DNA of 64,000 nt. It comes from Desmodus rotundus. Lineage: Eukaryota; Chordata; Mammalia; Chiroptera; Phyllostomidae. The notes below the pieces were generated by a model. The model saw only the letters and a program-made list of their open reading frames with translations. It made no database searches and was not told the DNA's origin. Below, one piece after another: positions 22,948 through 35,010 of this stretch (position 1 is its first letter; the number at the start of each line of letters is the position of its first letter). The position numbers and the translations under genes are program-made. The stretch covers positions 3,625,082-3,689,081 of the forward strand of contig NC_071397.1 of the NCBI RefSeq assembly GCF_022682495.2, written 5' to 3'.

Positions 22948-23295
22948 GTTAGTTTCTAAATATTCAGGGGTTTTTGAGATACCTTTCCGTAATTTTTAAT
23001 TTTATTTTCTTTTGGTCAGCTGACATACTTTTTATCATTTAAGTAATTTTAAACTTAGTCACATTATTTTCTAAACCAAGACATCATCCATATCAGTAAA
23101 TGTTTTGTGTGCAAATAAATACCATGTATATTCTGCTCTATTGGGTTGAATGTTATATAAATGTCAATTAGTTATTGGTGTTGTTTGAATTTTCTATATT
23201 ATTTTTTGTCTGCTTGCTCTTTAAATTATTGAGAGGTAAAGTACTAAAATCTCCCACTATAGTTGTGGATCTTTCTCCTTTTGGTTCTATCAGTT

Positions 23296-23468
23296 GCTTC
23301 TTCTTTTTTTAATTGATTTTGAGAAACAGAGAAACACTGACTTCTTGTTTCACTTATTTATGCAGTCATTGGCTGATTCTTGTATGTGCCCTGAGTGGGG
23401 ATCAAACCCTGCAACGTTGGTGTGTCGGGACAACGCCCTAACCAACTGAGCTACCTGGCCAGGGCCCA
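23296..23468 (-). repeat. VES SINE in L1
   Basis: Reverse VES, ending GAGCTACCTGGCCAGGGC. Exact target duplication GTTCTATCAGTT at 23284-23295 and 23469-23480. Confidence 0.92.
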
Positions 23469-23626
23469 GTTCTATCAGTTTCTGATTCATGTATTTTGAA
23501 GCTGTCATTAGGTTCATAAATTTTTAGAATTATTAATTCCATTTGATGAATTAACCACTTTATCATTATGAAATGAGTCTTCTTATTCCTGGTAATAATC
23601 TTGGCTCTACAATCTAGTTTGTCTAA

Positions 23627-23716
23627 CAGTGTGGTGACTTGTGGCGGGGGCGGGGGAGGAGATGGGTGGAGGTAGAAGAGGAGATAGAGGGGATAAATGG
23701 TAATGAATAAAATAAA
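23627..23716 (+). repeat. 90-bp retroinsertion (probable L1 tail)
   Basis: G-rich sequence with GGCGGGGGCGGGGGAGG, then GGATAAATGGTAATGAATAA and an A-rich end, similar to the G-rich L1 tail. Exact 15-bp target duplication ATCTAGTTTGTCTAA at 23612-23626 and 23717-23731. Confidence 0.85.
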
Positions 23717-23783
23717 ATCTAGTTTGTCTAAAATTAATATACTTACTCCACTGTTTTTGATTAGTATTAGCACAGAATATTTT

Positions 23784-23994
23784 TTAAACTGATTTTTCAG
23801 AGAGAGGAAGGGGGCAGGGGATGGGAAGAGAGAGAGAAATCAATGGGAAAGAAATGATCCATTGGCTGCCTACTGTATGTGCCGCAACAGGGGACCAAAC
23901 GCTCAACCCAGGCATGTGCCCTGACTGGAAATCGAACCTGTGACCTTTCAGCACATGGGATTATACTCCAAACAACTGAGCCACATCAGCCAGT
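23784..23994 (-). repeat. VES SINE in L1
   Basis: Reverse VES with GGAAATCGAACCTGTGACC and the CACATCAGCCAGT head. Confidence 0.9.
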
Positions 23995-25510
23995 ATGTAG
24001 CATGAAGTATTCCTTTCCAACCTTTTTACTTTTAGCCTATTTGTATCTTAATATGTACAGTAGGTTTCTTATAGCCAGCACACAGGTGAGTCTTGCCTTT
24101 TTGCCCAATTTACTAAGCTCTGCCTTTCAACTGAGTCGTTTATAGACTTTTTATAGTAGTGATTACTGACAGTCTGGTATAAATCTAACATCTGGCTATT
24201 TGTTTACTATTTGTCACATATGTTGTTTGTTCCCTTTTTCACTTTTTTAGGGGGGGAGGAGATCTCTGGGAAATGTTTGGCTATTGTTCCTTCAAAATTT
24301 TTCCCTTCTTGAGACTACAATTATATGTATATTAAGCCACCTGAAGTTGCCTATCAGTTCATTAATACTCTATTCATTTTTTCCTAGACTTTATTTCTGA
24401 GCTTTATTTTACATAGTTGTGTTTACATTGTATTGCTATGGCTTCAGGTTCACTGACCTTTTCTCCTGTACTAGTTTGATATGAATCACATGTAGCACAT
24501 TTTTCATCTTACACATTGTGGTTTTCATCTCTAGATGTTCAATTTGGATCTTTTAAATAAATTTCGTATCAATTTAACATTCTCAATCTTTCCTCTACTT
24601 TCCTGAATATAAGGAATATAGTCCAAACTGTTTTAATGTCTTAGTCTACTAGTTCTATCATCTGTGTCATGTCTAGGTCTGTTTCTATTTTTTGATAATC
24701 CTCCTCATGGGTTGTATTTTTCCTGTATCATTCCAAATCTGATATTTTGAGTGAAGGCCAAATGTGAATTTTACCTTGGTGGGTGCTAGATATTTTCATA
24801 TAAACTACAAATACTGAACTTTGTTCTAGGATGCAGTTATGTTACCAGGAACAGTCTGATCCTTTTGAGGCCTGTTTTTAAGCTTTGTTAGAAGGGATCA
24901 GAGCAGTCTTTAGTTTAGGCCTTCCCTCACCCCACTGCTGAGACAGTTCCCTTCTGAGTACTCTACCTGATATCCTGTGTCTTACGAGGTTTTTCCTCTT
25001 TGGCTGGTGGAAACACAAACTATTCTCAACCCTGAAAATGAATCAGGGGTTGTTCCCTTCAGTTCTTTTGGGTGGTTCTTTGTCAGCTTTGGGTAGTTTC
25101 CACACAACACATTCACTTATTAGTACTTATCTGAAGACTTAAGGGGACCCTCTACAAACCTGTGGAGTTCTCTCCTTGTACAGCAGCTCTCTCTTCTCTA
25201 AACTATAGCCGCCTTGGCCTCCCTAGACTCCAACTCTGTCTTCCCAACTCAAGGAGACTGACGGGCTCTGCCTGGGTTCCGCCTCCTTACACTGCAGCTT
25301 GGAAACTCTCCAAGCACTAAATTAAGATAAATGCAGGGTTCACCTCTACCTTTCAGCTTTCGTGGGGATCACTGCCCTGTGCTGTCTGTTGTTCAGTGTT
25401 GGAAACTTCACATTATGTTTTCTGGGGTTTTTGTTTGTTTGTTACATGATTACAGCCAAGAGAGTAAATCCAATCTGTTATTCCATCCAGGCTGGAAGTA
25501 CAAAGTCCAT

Positions 25511-25885
25511 GAGTACATCTTTAAGCCAGATAAAGGAAGATATAACAATTATGAATGAAATCCCAAGTGGGGAAAGCATCTGATAAAATAAACACTGTTC
25601 AGAAAATATTTTAACAGTCTAAAATTTGAAGGGTATAGTTTTTCCATGACATTACAAAAGTCAAAGCATGCAACATAATAAATCTCTCTCCCAAATGGCA
25701 GGTACTTCATTTTAAAACAGAGTCAAACTATAGTTTTGTTGATATTTCTGGATTTATGGATAATTGCAATATCTCCTTTTTCTTAAGCCTATATAAAAAC
25801 AATTACTTTAAACTTTACAAAAAATTTTAAATTGTGATTTTACACTTCTAAAGGCCATTTATAAATATACAATTTTTGATTTAAT
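25511..25885. other. no feature recognised
   Basis: AT-rich sequence between two L1 elements. Confidence 0.5.
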
Positions 25886-27668
25886 CTTTGTTGTATTTTT
25901 TCCCATTATCATTTAGTCCCCTTATACCCCCTCCCCTCAGCAATCACCACATTGTTGTCCATGTCCATGAGTCCTTTTTCCTTTTTGCTCAATTCCTCCA
26001 CCACCTCACCTGCCCCCACTAGCTATCATTCTACTCTCGATCTATGAGTCTGTCCCCATTTTTCCTTGTTAGGTCAGTCTGTTCATTAGATTCCACATAT
26101 GAGTGAAATCATATGGTATTTGTCATGCTCTGATTGCCTTATTTCACTTAGCATAATGTTCTCCAGGTCCATCCATACTGTTGCAAAGGATAAAATTTTT
26201 TTCATATTTACGACCAAGTAGTATTCCACTGTGTAAATGTCCTATAGTTTTTATCCACTCATTTACTGATGGACAACTTGGGCTGCTTCCATATCTTGGT
26301 GATTGTAAATAACGCTGCAATGAATGCAGGGGTGCTTATGTTTTTTGGAATTAGTGTTTTGAGTTCCTTTGAATATATTCCCAGAAGTGGAATGGCTGGG
26401 TCAAAAGGCAGATCCACTTTGTACTTTTTTGAAGTATTTCCACACTACTTTCCAGAGTTGCTGCACTAGTCTGCATTCTCACCAACACTGCACTAGGGTT
26501 CCCCTTTTTCCGCATCCTCGCCAGCACTTCTTGGTTGTTGATTTATTGATGATAGCCACTGTGACACGTATGAGATGATATCTCATTGTGGTTTTAATTT
26601 GCATCTCTCTGATGATTAGTGACGTTGATCATCTTTTCATATGTCTATTGGCCATCTGTATGTCCTCATTGGAGAAGTGTCTATTCGGGTCCTTTGTCCA
26701 TTTTTTAATTGGGTTACTTGTTTTTTTAGTGTTGAGCTTTTTGGTGATACTGTACATAGAGAACCCCAAAGATTCCACCAAGAAACTATTAGAAATGATA
26801 AATGAATTCAGCAAAGTAGCAGGATACAAAATTAATATCCACAAATAATTGCCTTTTTATATGCCAATAACAAACTAACAGAAAGGGAAATTACAAAGAC
26901 AATCCCAATCACAATTGTTACAAAAAGAATAAAATACCTTTGAATAAACCTAACCAAGGATGTAAAAGACGTGTACATGGAAAATTATAAGACCATGAAG
27001 AAAGAAATAGAATATACAAATAAGTAGAAGCACATACTGTGTTCATGGATAGGTAGAATTAACATCATTAAAATGTCCATACTACCCAAAGCAATCTATA
27101 GATCCATCACAATTCCTATCAAGATTCCAATGCTGTATTTCACAAAACTAGAACAAATATTTCAAAAATTTATATGGAACCACAAAAGGCCCCACATAGC
27201 AACAGTGATCCTGAGAAAGAAGAACAAAGTTGGAGGAATCACGCTACCTTACATGAAACTTTACTACAAGGCCACAGTAATGAAAACAGCATGGTACTAG
27301 CATAAAAATAGACACATAGATCAATGGAAGAGAATAGAGAGCCCAGAAATAAACCCACACCTTTATACGCAATAAATACTCGACAGAGGAAGCAAGCACA
27401 TACAAAAGGCTAAAGATAGTTTATTCAATAAATGGTGTTGGGACAACTGGATAGATACATGCAGAAAAATGAAACCAACCACCTTCTTACACCACACACA
27501 AGAGTAAATTCAAAATGGATCAAACACTTAAATGTTAAGACCCCAAACCATAAAAATTGTAAAAGAAAACAAAGGCAGCAAAATCTCAGACACTACTCAT
27601 AGCAGTATTTTATCAGATACATCTTCCCAGGCAAGGGAAACAAAAAATAAACAAGTGGAACCACGTTT
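25886..27668 (-). mobile_element. twin-primed (inverted) L1
   Basis: 25886-26750 is the antisense of an L1 ORF2 end and 3'UTR (CATATGAGTGAAATCATATG; GTCTATTGGCCATCTGTATG). At 26751 the orientation flips: 26751-27668 is plus-sense ORF2 from further upstream, with GAACCCCAAAGATTCCACC and a broken frame at 27073-27300 reading [11 protein letters not shown] and [10 protein letters not shown] (conserved C-terminal ORF2). Read on the minus strand this is an inverted 5' part joined to a normal 3' part, with loss of roughly 100-200 bp of ORF2 at the join. Confidence 0.88.
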
Positions 27669-27679
27669 TTTTAAAAAAT

Positions 27680-28690
27680 CTAAGTTAAAAGCTGTTTTCC
27701 CCTTCTTTTGATTAATTCAACTGAAAAATATACAGTGGAAATCAATGTTAGCAGTTCAAAGTCATAATGCTGCAAAGTTGGCTTGGCTGACACTGCTATC
27801 AATAGTCTTTAGCAGGTCTGTAAAACTTGCTTTGGATTTGGAACAAATATCAAATGGACACCTGTAATATCCAAGTCCTATAAAGTGTTTCAATGTACTG
27901 AGATTTTGACACTGGCTAAGCTATAAAGAAAAGCCCCAAACTATTTAGAACACACACACTCTACAGTGGCAATTGCAAAGAACATGAAAAGCGGTCTGTC
28001 ACTGAGACACATGGCTTGCCTCTCTGTGTGCCTGTTTAAACTTTTGACTCGCCCCAGCACCACCTGCAGGTCTCTGGCCTTTAAGAGCACATGCTTTCGT
28101 AAGAAAACAGCATATACAGTTCCAAAGAAATTGATGGAACACAATGGGAGCATAGAAGGCAGTAAAAATCTCTGCTTGGGTGACTTCCTTTACCCACTCT
28201 GGAAATCACTTTCCACCCCAGTGGCTATGTGGCTCAGACTGCATTGCCTGGCTCCTTGTCTTCATGTTACTTAACCACCATTCATTCCATTTATCACAGG
28301 CAATTATACAACGAGCCAAATTCCCAAATTTTGATCTAAGGGAACTTGTGAGAAAAGTCCGAGGCTAGGATGTGAGGGAGTGCTTTTAATGGAGTGTGAG
28401 AAGGCAGAGAAGAAACTGAAGGAAATTTACCGGAAAGAAACAGAATTCAAGGAGCTGAGTGTAAATCTGAGACTGGCTCATTCTAACTATAACCTTATCC
28501 CTCACCTTCACACATTCTTCCTGGAAAGTTAGGTAACTCTGGTTTTTATCTACAGATCTAAAGGCTGCCTGTTGAGTTAAAAAATTATTCTATTAGCCAA
28601 AACTCAGTTAAATTTTTAAAATTATAAATGTAATACTTTACAGAAACTTGGGGGGAAAAACATTCACCATTTAATTCAAATATTACAATT
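27680..28690. other. unique intron 1 sequence, about 1 kb
   Basis: Less repetitive and slightly richer in GC than nearby DNA. Open frames at 27941-28153 (minus) and 27966-28274 (plus) overlap in antisense and resemble no family I know. I see no consensus splice signals that would make them exons. Confidence 0.4.
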
Positions 28691-29176
28691 TAAGGGTTCT
28701 TTTCTAAAACATGTACTTTATTTTTTAGAACAGCTTTGGGTTCATGGCAAAAATTGAGTGAAACAGCCAAAAGAGCCTTGACAAGAACAAAGTAGGGGAG
28801 ACTCACACTTTGGGTTCCAAAACCTACTACAAAGCTACAGTAATCAACTCAATGTGGTATTAGGATAAGGACAGACACACAGATCAATGGAAGAGAATTG
28901 AAAGCTGAGAAACTTAGATTTATGGTCAACTGATACTGAAAAAGGGTGCTAAGAAAATTTAATGGAGGAAAGAACATTCTTTTCAATAAATGGTGCTGGG
29001 ACAATTGGCTTTTGACAGGCAAAAGGTTACAAAGTTGGACACCTTTTCTCACACCCTATAAAACAAGTAACTCAAAATGTATCAAAGACCTCAATGTTAA
29101 GAGCTAAAACTATCAAATTCTTACAAGAAAATACAGGGGTAAATCTTCACTGACCTTGGATTAGGTAATAGTTTCT

Positions 29177-29370
29177 GTTTTAAAAAATCTTTTTTAGTTT
29201 ATTGATTTCAGAGACAGAAAAAAAGAGGGAGAGAGAGAAACAGGGATTTGTTGTTTCACTTATTGACACATTTCATTGGTTCATTCTTGTATGTGCCCTG
29301 ACCGGAGATCAAGCCCACAACTTGGAATGTCTGGCTGATGCTCTAACCAACTGAGCTACCAAGACAGGAC
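29177..29370 (-). repeat. VES SINE in L1
   Basis: Reverse VES, head GAGCTACCAAGACAGGAC. Target duplication TTAGGTAA(T/G)AGTTTCT at 29161-29176 and 29371-29386. Confidence 0.92.
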
Positions 29371-29491
29371 TTAGGTAAGAGTTTCTTGTGTGAAATTGAA
29401 AGCACAAGCCAACAAAGAAAAATACGTAAATTAGACACCATGAAAATTAAAAACTTTTGTGCTTCAAAGGACACCATCAAGAAAGTGAAGA

Positions 29492-29700
29492 GTCCTAGCT
29501 GGTGTAGCTCAGTTAATTGAGCGCAGGCCTGCGAACCAAAGCATAACCGGTTCAATTCCCAGTCAGGGTAAATGTCTGGGTAGCAGGCCAGGTCCCCAGT
29601 ATGGGGCACATGACAGGCAACCACACATTGATGTTTCTCTCCCTCTCTTTCTCCTTCCCTTCCCCTCTCTCTAAAAACAAATACATAAAATATTAAAAAA
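29492..29700 (+). repeat. VES SINE in L1
   Basis: TCCTAGCTGGTGTAGCTCAG head and TTCAATTCCCAGTCAGGG B box. AAAGTGAAGA is present before the head and again at about 29729, about 25 bp beyond the apparent A-tail. That extra 3' sequence is unexplained. Confidence 0.93.
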
Positions 29701-30495
29701 ATAAATGGCTCCCCTTTGCATTTAAAAAAAAGTGAAGAAACAATACACAGAAAAGTTTGCAAATCATGTATCTGATAATAGAATTTATCTAGAACATATT
29801 AAGAACTCCAACTCAGTGAAGTCAACCCAATAATAAAATGAACAAAGGATTCAAATAGACATTTCTCCAAAGAAGATATACAAATGGCCAATGAACACAT
29901 GAAAAGATGCTCAACATCATTAGTCATTAGGGAAATGCAAATCAAAGCCACAGTAAGATGCCACAATACCCAAAAAGACAGATAATAACAAGTATTAACA
30001 AAGATGTGAAGAATGTGGAACCCTCATGCATTGCTAGAGGGAATATAAAACGGTGCAGCTGCTTTAGAAAACAGTCTGGCTGTTCCCATTAAAAAATAAA
30101 CAGTTACCATCTAATCAAAAATTCTAAGAATATAAAAATAAATGTTCACACAAAAACATGTACATGAGTGTTCATAACAGCCTTATTCATAATAGCCAAA
30201 AAATACAAACAATCCAAATATCCACTAATTACTGAATGGATAAACAAAATGTAGTAAATCCAAACAATGGAATATTATTTATAATGAAAAGCAATGAAAT
30301 ACTGATAACATGCTACATGAATGAACATTGAAAATATTATGCTAAATGAAAGCCAGACATAAAATGCCATTTATTGTATGATTCCATCATATGAAATGTC
30401 TAGAATAAGCAAACCCATAAAGACAGAAAGTAGACTGATGGTTGTCTAGGGTAATGTGGGAAGAAGGGGGTAACTACTAATGGGTATGAGATTTC

Positions 30496-30725
30496 TTTTT
30501 TTTTTTTAAAGATTTTATTATTTATTTTTTAGAGAAAAGGGGAAGAGAGGGAGAAAGAGGATAGAATCATCGATCTGAGAGAGAAACACTGATCTATTGC
30601 CTCTCATGTGCCCTGACCAGGGACCAAAACCCGCAACCCAGACATGCGCCCTGACTGGGAATTGAACCAGCAACCTTTTGCTTTGCAGAATGACACCCAA
30701 CCAACTGGGCCACACCGGCCCAGGA
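30496..30725 (-). repeat. VES SINE in L1
   Basis: Reverse VES with CACACCGGCCCAGG head. Exact target duplication GGGTATGAGATTTC at 30482-30495 and 30726-30739. Confidence 0.95.
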
Positions 30726-30984
30726 GGGTATGAGATTTCCCTTTGTGGTGATGAAATGTTCTGAAGTGGGAAACCAGTAATAGTTGTACACCTCTGTGAC
30801 TATACTGGAAACCACTGACTTGCATAATTTAAAAAAGGTGAATACTGTTATAAAAATTATTCTATTGAATAGATGGGTCACAAAACTCATGGTATATATC
30901 ACTTACAATTTACTTATTCTACGTAACACTGCTGTGGACATTTTTGTGCCCAGGCTTTTATAATATCATATAATTAAAAGTATA

Positions 30985-31215
30985 GATTCTTCAAACAGGC
31001 TAATCAGTAAGAATCTTGGCTTGACAACATAGCAAGTGTATAATCTTGGGCAAGTCACTTAATGTCTTTGTGCCTTAATTTCCCCATCTGTGACATAAGG
31101 TTAACAGTATTTACACCTCTTGGGATTGTGCGGATTAAATTAAGTGATGCATGTACAGGGCTTTGAATGGTGCCTGTCACATAGTAAACTTTCAACATTA
31201 GTAGCTGTTATAATT
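30985..31215 (+). repeat. MIR SINE
   Basis: ATCTTGGGCAAGTCACTTAATG, then CCTTAATTTCCCCATCTGTG, then GGTGCCTGTCACATAGTAAA: a well-kept MIR. Confidence 0.92.
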
Positions 31216-31539
31216 GTCAATCTAGTTCCTATTATTTTCCTGTGATGACTTTCAGTAGTGTCACCAGGTCAAAAACCATAAACATTTATGTATCTGAACA
31301 CATTTTGCCAAACTACATTTTAAAATGTGTTGCCAGTAGTAAACATATGGAATAACCAGAGTAAGCACACCATCATCAATGTTGTCCTAGGAGGAAGTTC
31401 GTTTGGTTAATGTAATAGGTGTCCCACTTTGTTCACTTTTGCTGCTTTTGGCCCTTAGCAGCTTGAAACCCAGCAGTTTTCTAATAATTCTACGAATACC
31501 TACGAGATGTGAAATCTGGGCAGGACTCTATACCGGGGA

Positions 31540-32160
31540 CTATAATAGAAACTGAAATGAGTAAGGCAAGGATTTTGTATGAGGTAGGCAAAGAAACATT
31601 TTAATTTAAGATAACTGTGATTAAGTGCAAGAGAGCTACAAAGTATTTATACAGGTAGAGAAAAGACGGCAGTGTTTGAGCTAGTTCTTAAAGGATGGGC
31701 ATAATTTCAACTGGCAAGGGTGTGGCAAGAGTAAAACCAAAGCTGGTTAAGAGAACACAATACATTCCAAGACTATGTGGCTTGAGAACAAAGTTGCTGG
31801 GGAAGGGAACAGGGAGAGAAAAGGCAAGGGTGCCCTCGGAGCACAAAGAGAACCCTCTATAACAGAGCCAGTGACCTGTGAGCAGAGGGGGAGGGTTTCC
31901 TCATAGGGCAACAGTTTGCAGAAAGACACCAAGACACAAATCCTCATGACCCATCCAGGGAACTGCACGTAATCCAATTTGGCTAAAGGGAAGGGTACAG
32001 AGGGAAGGAGGCAGATGATGCTAAATAAATAGGCCTGGCTGTGAAGAACCTTGTGTGCCAAAATAAACCACGTGATCTTTATTCCAAAGGAAACAGAAAA
32101 CTGAAGCACTTTTAAGAAAAGAAATGACAACCAGACTGCCTTAAAAAAATTTGCTCTGGC
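31540..32160 (-). repeat. L2 LINE, antisense, probable
   Basis: Reads like the antisense of an L2 3' region, with AGGCCTGGCTGTGAAGAACC and TTTATTCCAAAGGAAACAGA late in the element. Old and degenerate. Confidence 0.55.
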
Positions 32161-32179
32161 AACCCTCCAACAACATCCC

Positions 32180-32620
32180 ATCTCTCACAGAATAAAATCT
32201 GAAATCCTTCTTATGTTTAAAACCCTACATGCCCATCAGTGGCTGTCTCTGAAATTGCTTCCTGTTGCTCCTCTCACTCACCCTGCTTTTGCTGCCCTGG
32301 CCTTCCTGCTGCACCCTTGAAAATGCCTCTCCTCAGGGTGTCTGCACTTGCCAGTCCCTCGGGCCTGGAACTCCTCCCTCACAGAGCCATGCAGTTTGCT
32401 CCCTCAACTTCCTTTGGGGCTCTGATCAAAGACTTCCTTATCAGAGAGTCCTTTCCTATTACCTGATACAAAAAGAACAGAAATGACAGCAATCAGCCCT
32501 CCTTTTTTTCTCCCTCCACTTACCACCTGGCACACATATTTGTCTACTGCCTGTGTTTCCGTACCATAATATAAGTTCCATGATAGATTTTCTCAATAAT
32601 CATGATACAGGAACTATTAC
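32180..32620 (+). repeat. L2 LINE 3' end
   Basis: CTGCACTTGCCAGTCCCTCGG, then TGGAACTCCTCCCTC and TTTGTCTACTGCCTGTG follow the L2 3' consensus. The frame at 32239-32466 is repeat read-through. Confidence 0.75.
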
Positions 32621-33073
32621 TGCCATTTCCAGATGGCATCATTAAGGGGCATGATCTTCCAGTGAACAGTGGAACCAGGGAGAATGACTCCTTACCCTGC
32701 GCTCTAACCATTTCACATACCCACTCCTATTGGTTCTAGAGCCACTGTTCCTGTGCGTGGGTTCCATTCTGACAAGTACTAAGACAGTAAAAACTCTAAA
32801 TTCACACTGTGCTCTTCTAAGAAGATATGGATTATTATCATTTGTTATTAGCCAAATTTTAAAAGCCAGGAAACTTTTTTAAATGATGAATTAAAACACG
32901 CAAGGTATCTGGACATTTTTCTATCCAACAATGAGTTGTTAATTTTTTTTTTAATTTTTACTTACTGATTTTAGAGAGACAGAGGAAGGGAGAGAGACAG
33001 AAACATCGATTTGTTGTTCCACTTATTTATGCATTCACTGGTTAATCCTTTATTAAAAAAAAAAAAAGATCTG

Positions 33074-33280
33074 CCCTGGCTGGTGTGGCTCAGTGGATTG
33101 AGCACCAGCTTGCGACCAAAGGGTCATGGGTTTGATTCCCAGTCAGGGAACATGCCTGGGGTGGGGGCCAGGTCCCCAGTAGGGGGCGCATGAGAGGCAA
33201 CCACACATTGATGTTTCTCTCCCTCTCTCTCCCTCTTCCCCCCTCTCTCTAAAAATAAATAAAATCTTTAAAAAAAAGAT
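33074..33280 (+). repeat. VES SINE, innermost of a nest
   Basis: GCCCTGGCTGGTGTGGCTCAG head. The flanks AAAAAAAGATCT occur on both sides, so it landed in the A/T tail of the neighbouring reverse VES. Confidence 0.93.
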
Positions 33281-33284
33281 CTTA

Positions 33285-33507
33285 TTTATTTTTAGAGAGA
33301 GGGGAAGGTAGGAAGAAAGAGTGGAGAAAAACATCTATATCAGAGAGAAACATCAATGGGTTGCCTCTCTTGCATATGCCCCATCGGGGATGGAACCCAC
33401 AACCCAGGCATAGGCCCTGACAGGGAATCGAACTGATGACCCTTCAATTTGCGATCATTCACTTTGCAGGACAACACCCAACCAACCTAGTCACACGGGT
33501 CAGGGCC
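33285..33507 (-). repeat. VES SINE, middle of a nest
   Basis: Reverse VES, GATCTTATTTATTTTTAGAG to GTCACACGGGTCAGGGCC, inserted into the outer VES before the innermost element landed in it. Contains an extra ATTTGCGATCATTCACTTTG near the A box. Confidence 0.9.
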
Positions 33508-33926
33508 ACTGGTTGATTCTCCTATGTGCCCTGACTAGGGATCAAACCTGCATCCTTAGCAGATTGAGACAACACTCTAAGCAAGGTACCTGGCCAGGGC
33601 CAACTTTTTCTTGTTTAAGACCCACAGATATTAAAACAAGATGAATACATTTTATGAAACTAGAGGAAGCATAGCATGACACCAACACTAATTTTCCAAG
33701 ACCCCTTTTCAAGTAAATATTCAACTTCAGAAATAAAATTAACTCCATTTAAAAAATAACCCATCAAAATTTTATGAGGTATCACTACCAAAGGAAAAAC
33801 ACGTTCCAGGTAAATACCATGTTATCCAATAAATATAGCATTATATGTAGAGTAAAAGAATGAAAGTGAGGTCTCAATAACAGTCTCTCCTGATTCTTTT
33901 CCTACTCCTCAAATTAATTTCTTCTT

Positions 33927-34109
33927 CTTTTTTTAATCCTCACCTGAGGATACGTTTTTATTGTTTTTTTTAGAGAGAGAGAGGAAGGGAGAGAGAGACA
34001 GACAGAGAAACACTGATCAGTTGCCTCCCATATGCACCACGACTGGTAATCAAACCCACAACCTTTGATGTACAGGACACTACAACAAACTGAACCACCC
34101 AGCTAGGGC
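33927..34109 (-). repeat. VES SINE
   Basis: Reverse VES with TTAATCCTCACCTGAGGATA tail. Exact target duplication TAATTTCTTCTT at 33915-33926 and 34110-34121. Confidence 0.92.
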
Positions 34110-34184
34110 TAATTTCTTCTTTCACTTACTATTCTTTCATCCCATCTCCCATTACTGAGTACCCCTTTTCAAAATGAAGTTCTG

Positions 34185-34394
34185 CCCTGGCTGGTGTGGC
34201 TCAGTGGATTGAGTTCCGGCCTGTGAAGCAAGGGGTCGCCAGTTCGACTCCCAGTCAGGGCACACACCTGGGGTGTGGGCCTGGTCCCAGTGGGTGGCAT
34301 GCGAGAGGCAACCACACATTAATGTTTCTCTCCCTATCTTTCTCCTTCTCCTCTCCTCTCTCTAAAAATAAATAAAATCTTTTTAAAAGCCCCC
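34185..34394 (+). repeat. VES SINE
   Basis: GCCCTGGCTGGTGTGGCTCAG head, B box GTTCGACTCCCAGTCAGG. Target duplication AAAA(T/C)GAAGTTCT at 34172-34184 and 34395-34407. Confidence 0.95.
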
Positions 34395-34479
34395 CAAAAC
34401 GAAGTTCTCAGTGAACAACTTTTCCTGGTCAACCACTTCTTGCTAGAACTCATTCCCTCTTAATTTCAACTCCTACGTA

Positions 34480-35010
34480 TCTCTATTAGGATAGCTCCCA
34501 ATCTGGTTCTAAGTTCTCCCTCTTCCCTTCTCCAATTTCTGATCTCTTATTGCCTGACTATAGACACGTCAGGGCCCTTTTATATCCCTGTATTCTTCAG
34601 GAAAAATCAAGCTTTCCAAAATTGGCCCCTTCTGTATTTACTTCATCATCTACATTATCTGGCTGTTCTCCTAGGTTTACAACTTTAATGTAATTTCTCT
34701 CCATTTACTCAACAGGACCTGCCAACTGTTCATCATGTCTCCTCCTATCCTGCTTTCCAGTTCCACAGCTCTCACGTTTTCTAGGTTTTCTTCATGTCCT
34801 CCCTGAAGCCCATAGTTCTCCAGCTGGCCTGCCTACTTCTAGCCTACTGGCTCCCTCACTTCCATCCGTTCCATACATACTGCCCAGAAAACCTCTCTCA
34901 TACAGCACATTCCCCAGTTCAAGGACTTTAAATAGTTCCTCGACACAACAAACTCAAAGTTCTCAAATCAGCACTTAAGGCCTTCTACCCCTTCAGACGG
35001 TCACTAGTAA
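34480..35010 (+). repeat. L2 LINE fragment, probable
   Basis: Pyrimidine-rich sequence with CCCTGAAGCCCATAGTTCTCC and CAAAGTTCTCAAATCAGCACTTAAGGCCTTC patterned like an L2 3' half. Degenerate. Confidence 0.5.

Larger units (their letters stand above)
18291..25510 (-). mobile_element. old near-full-length L1, many insertions
   Basis: The plus strand reads as the antisense of L1 from the 3'UTR (18300-18900), through ORF2 (CCTCGCATTCCTGTGACAAG at about 20790; TTTGATTTCATTGACTTTCT at 21377; CCCACTATAGTTGTGGATCT at 23252), to a 5' region ending near 25500 (TTATTCCATCCAGGCTGGAA). All frames are broken. It is interrupted by VES elements at 19165, 23296 and 23784, a young L1 at 21699 and a 90-bp insertion at 23627. 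Boundaries at the 5' end are approximate, and two old elements could be joined. Confidence 0.75.
28720..30850 (+). mobile_element. L1 ORF2/3'UTR with three VES insertions
   Basis: Plus-sense L1 (CCTACTACAAAGCTACAGTAAT; TAAATGGTGCTGGGACAATTGG; ATGAAAAGATGCTCAACATC; GGTGATGAAATGTTCTGAAG). It is interrupted by VES at 29177-29370, 29492-29700 and 30496-30725. Frames are all broken. Confidence 0.88.
32943..33602 (-). repeat. outer VES SINE split by two younger VES SINEs
   Basis: The tail half is at 32943-33052 (ACTGATTTTAGAGAGACAG ... CACTGGTTAATCC) and the head half at 33508-33602 (CACTGGTTGATTCTCC ... ACCTGGCCAGGGCC). CACTGGTT is duplicated at the break. Confidence 0.88.

Noticed and set aside
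27941..28274. Overlapping sense and antisense frames in unique DNA
   Set aside because: No known domain, no convincing splice sites and no homology I recognise. Kept only as unannotated intron.
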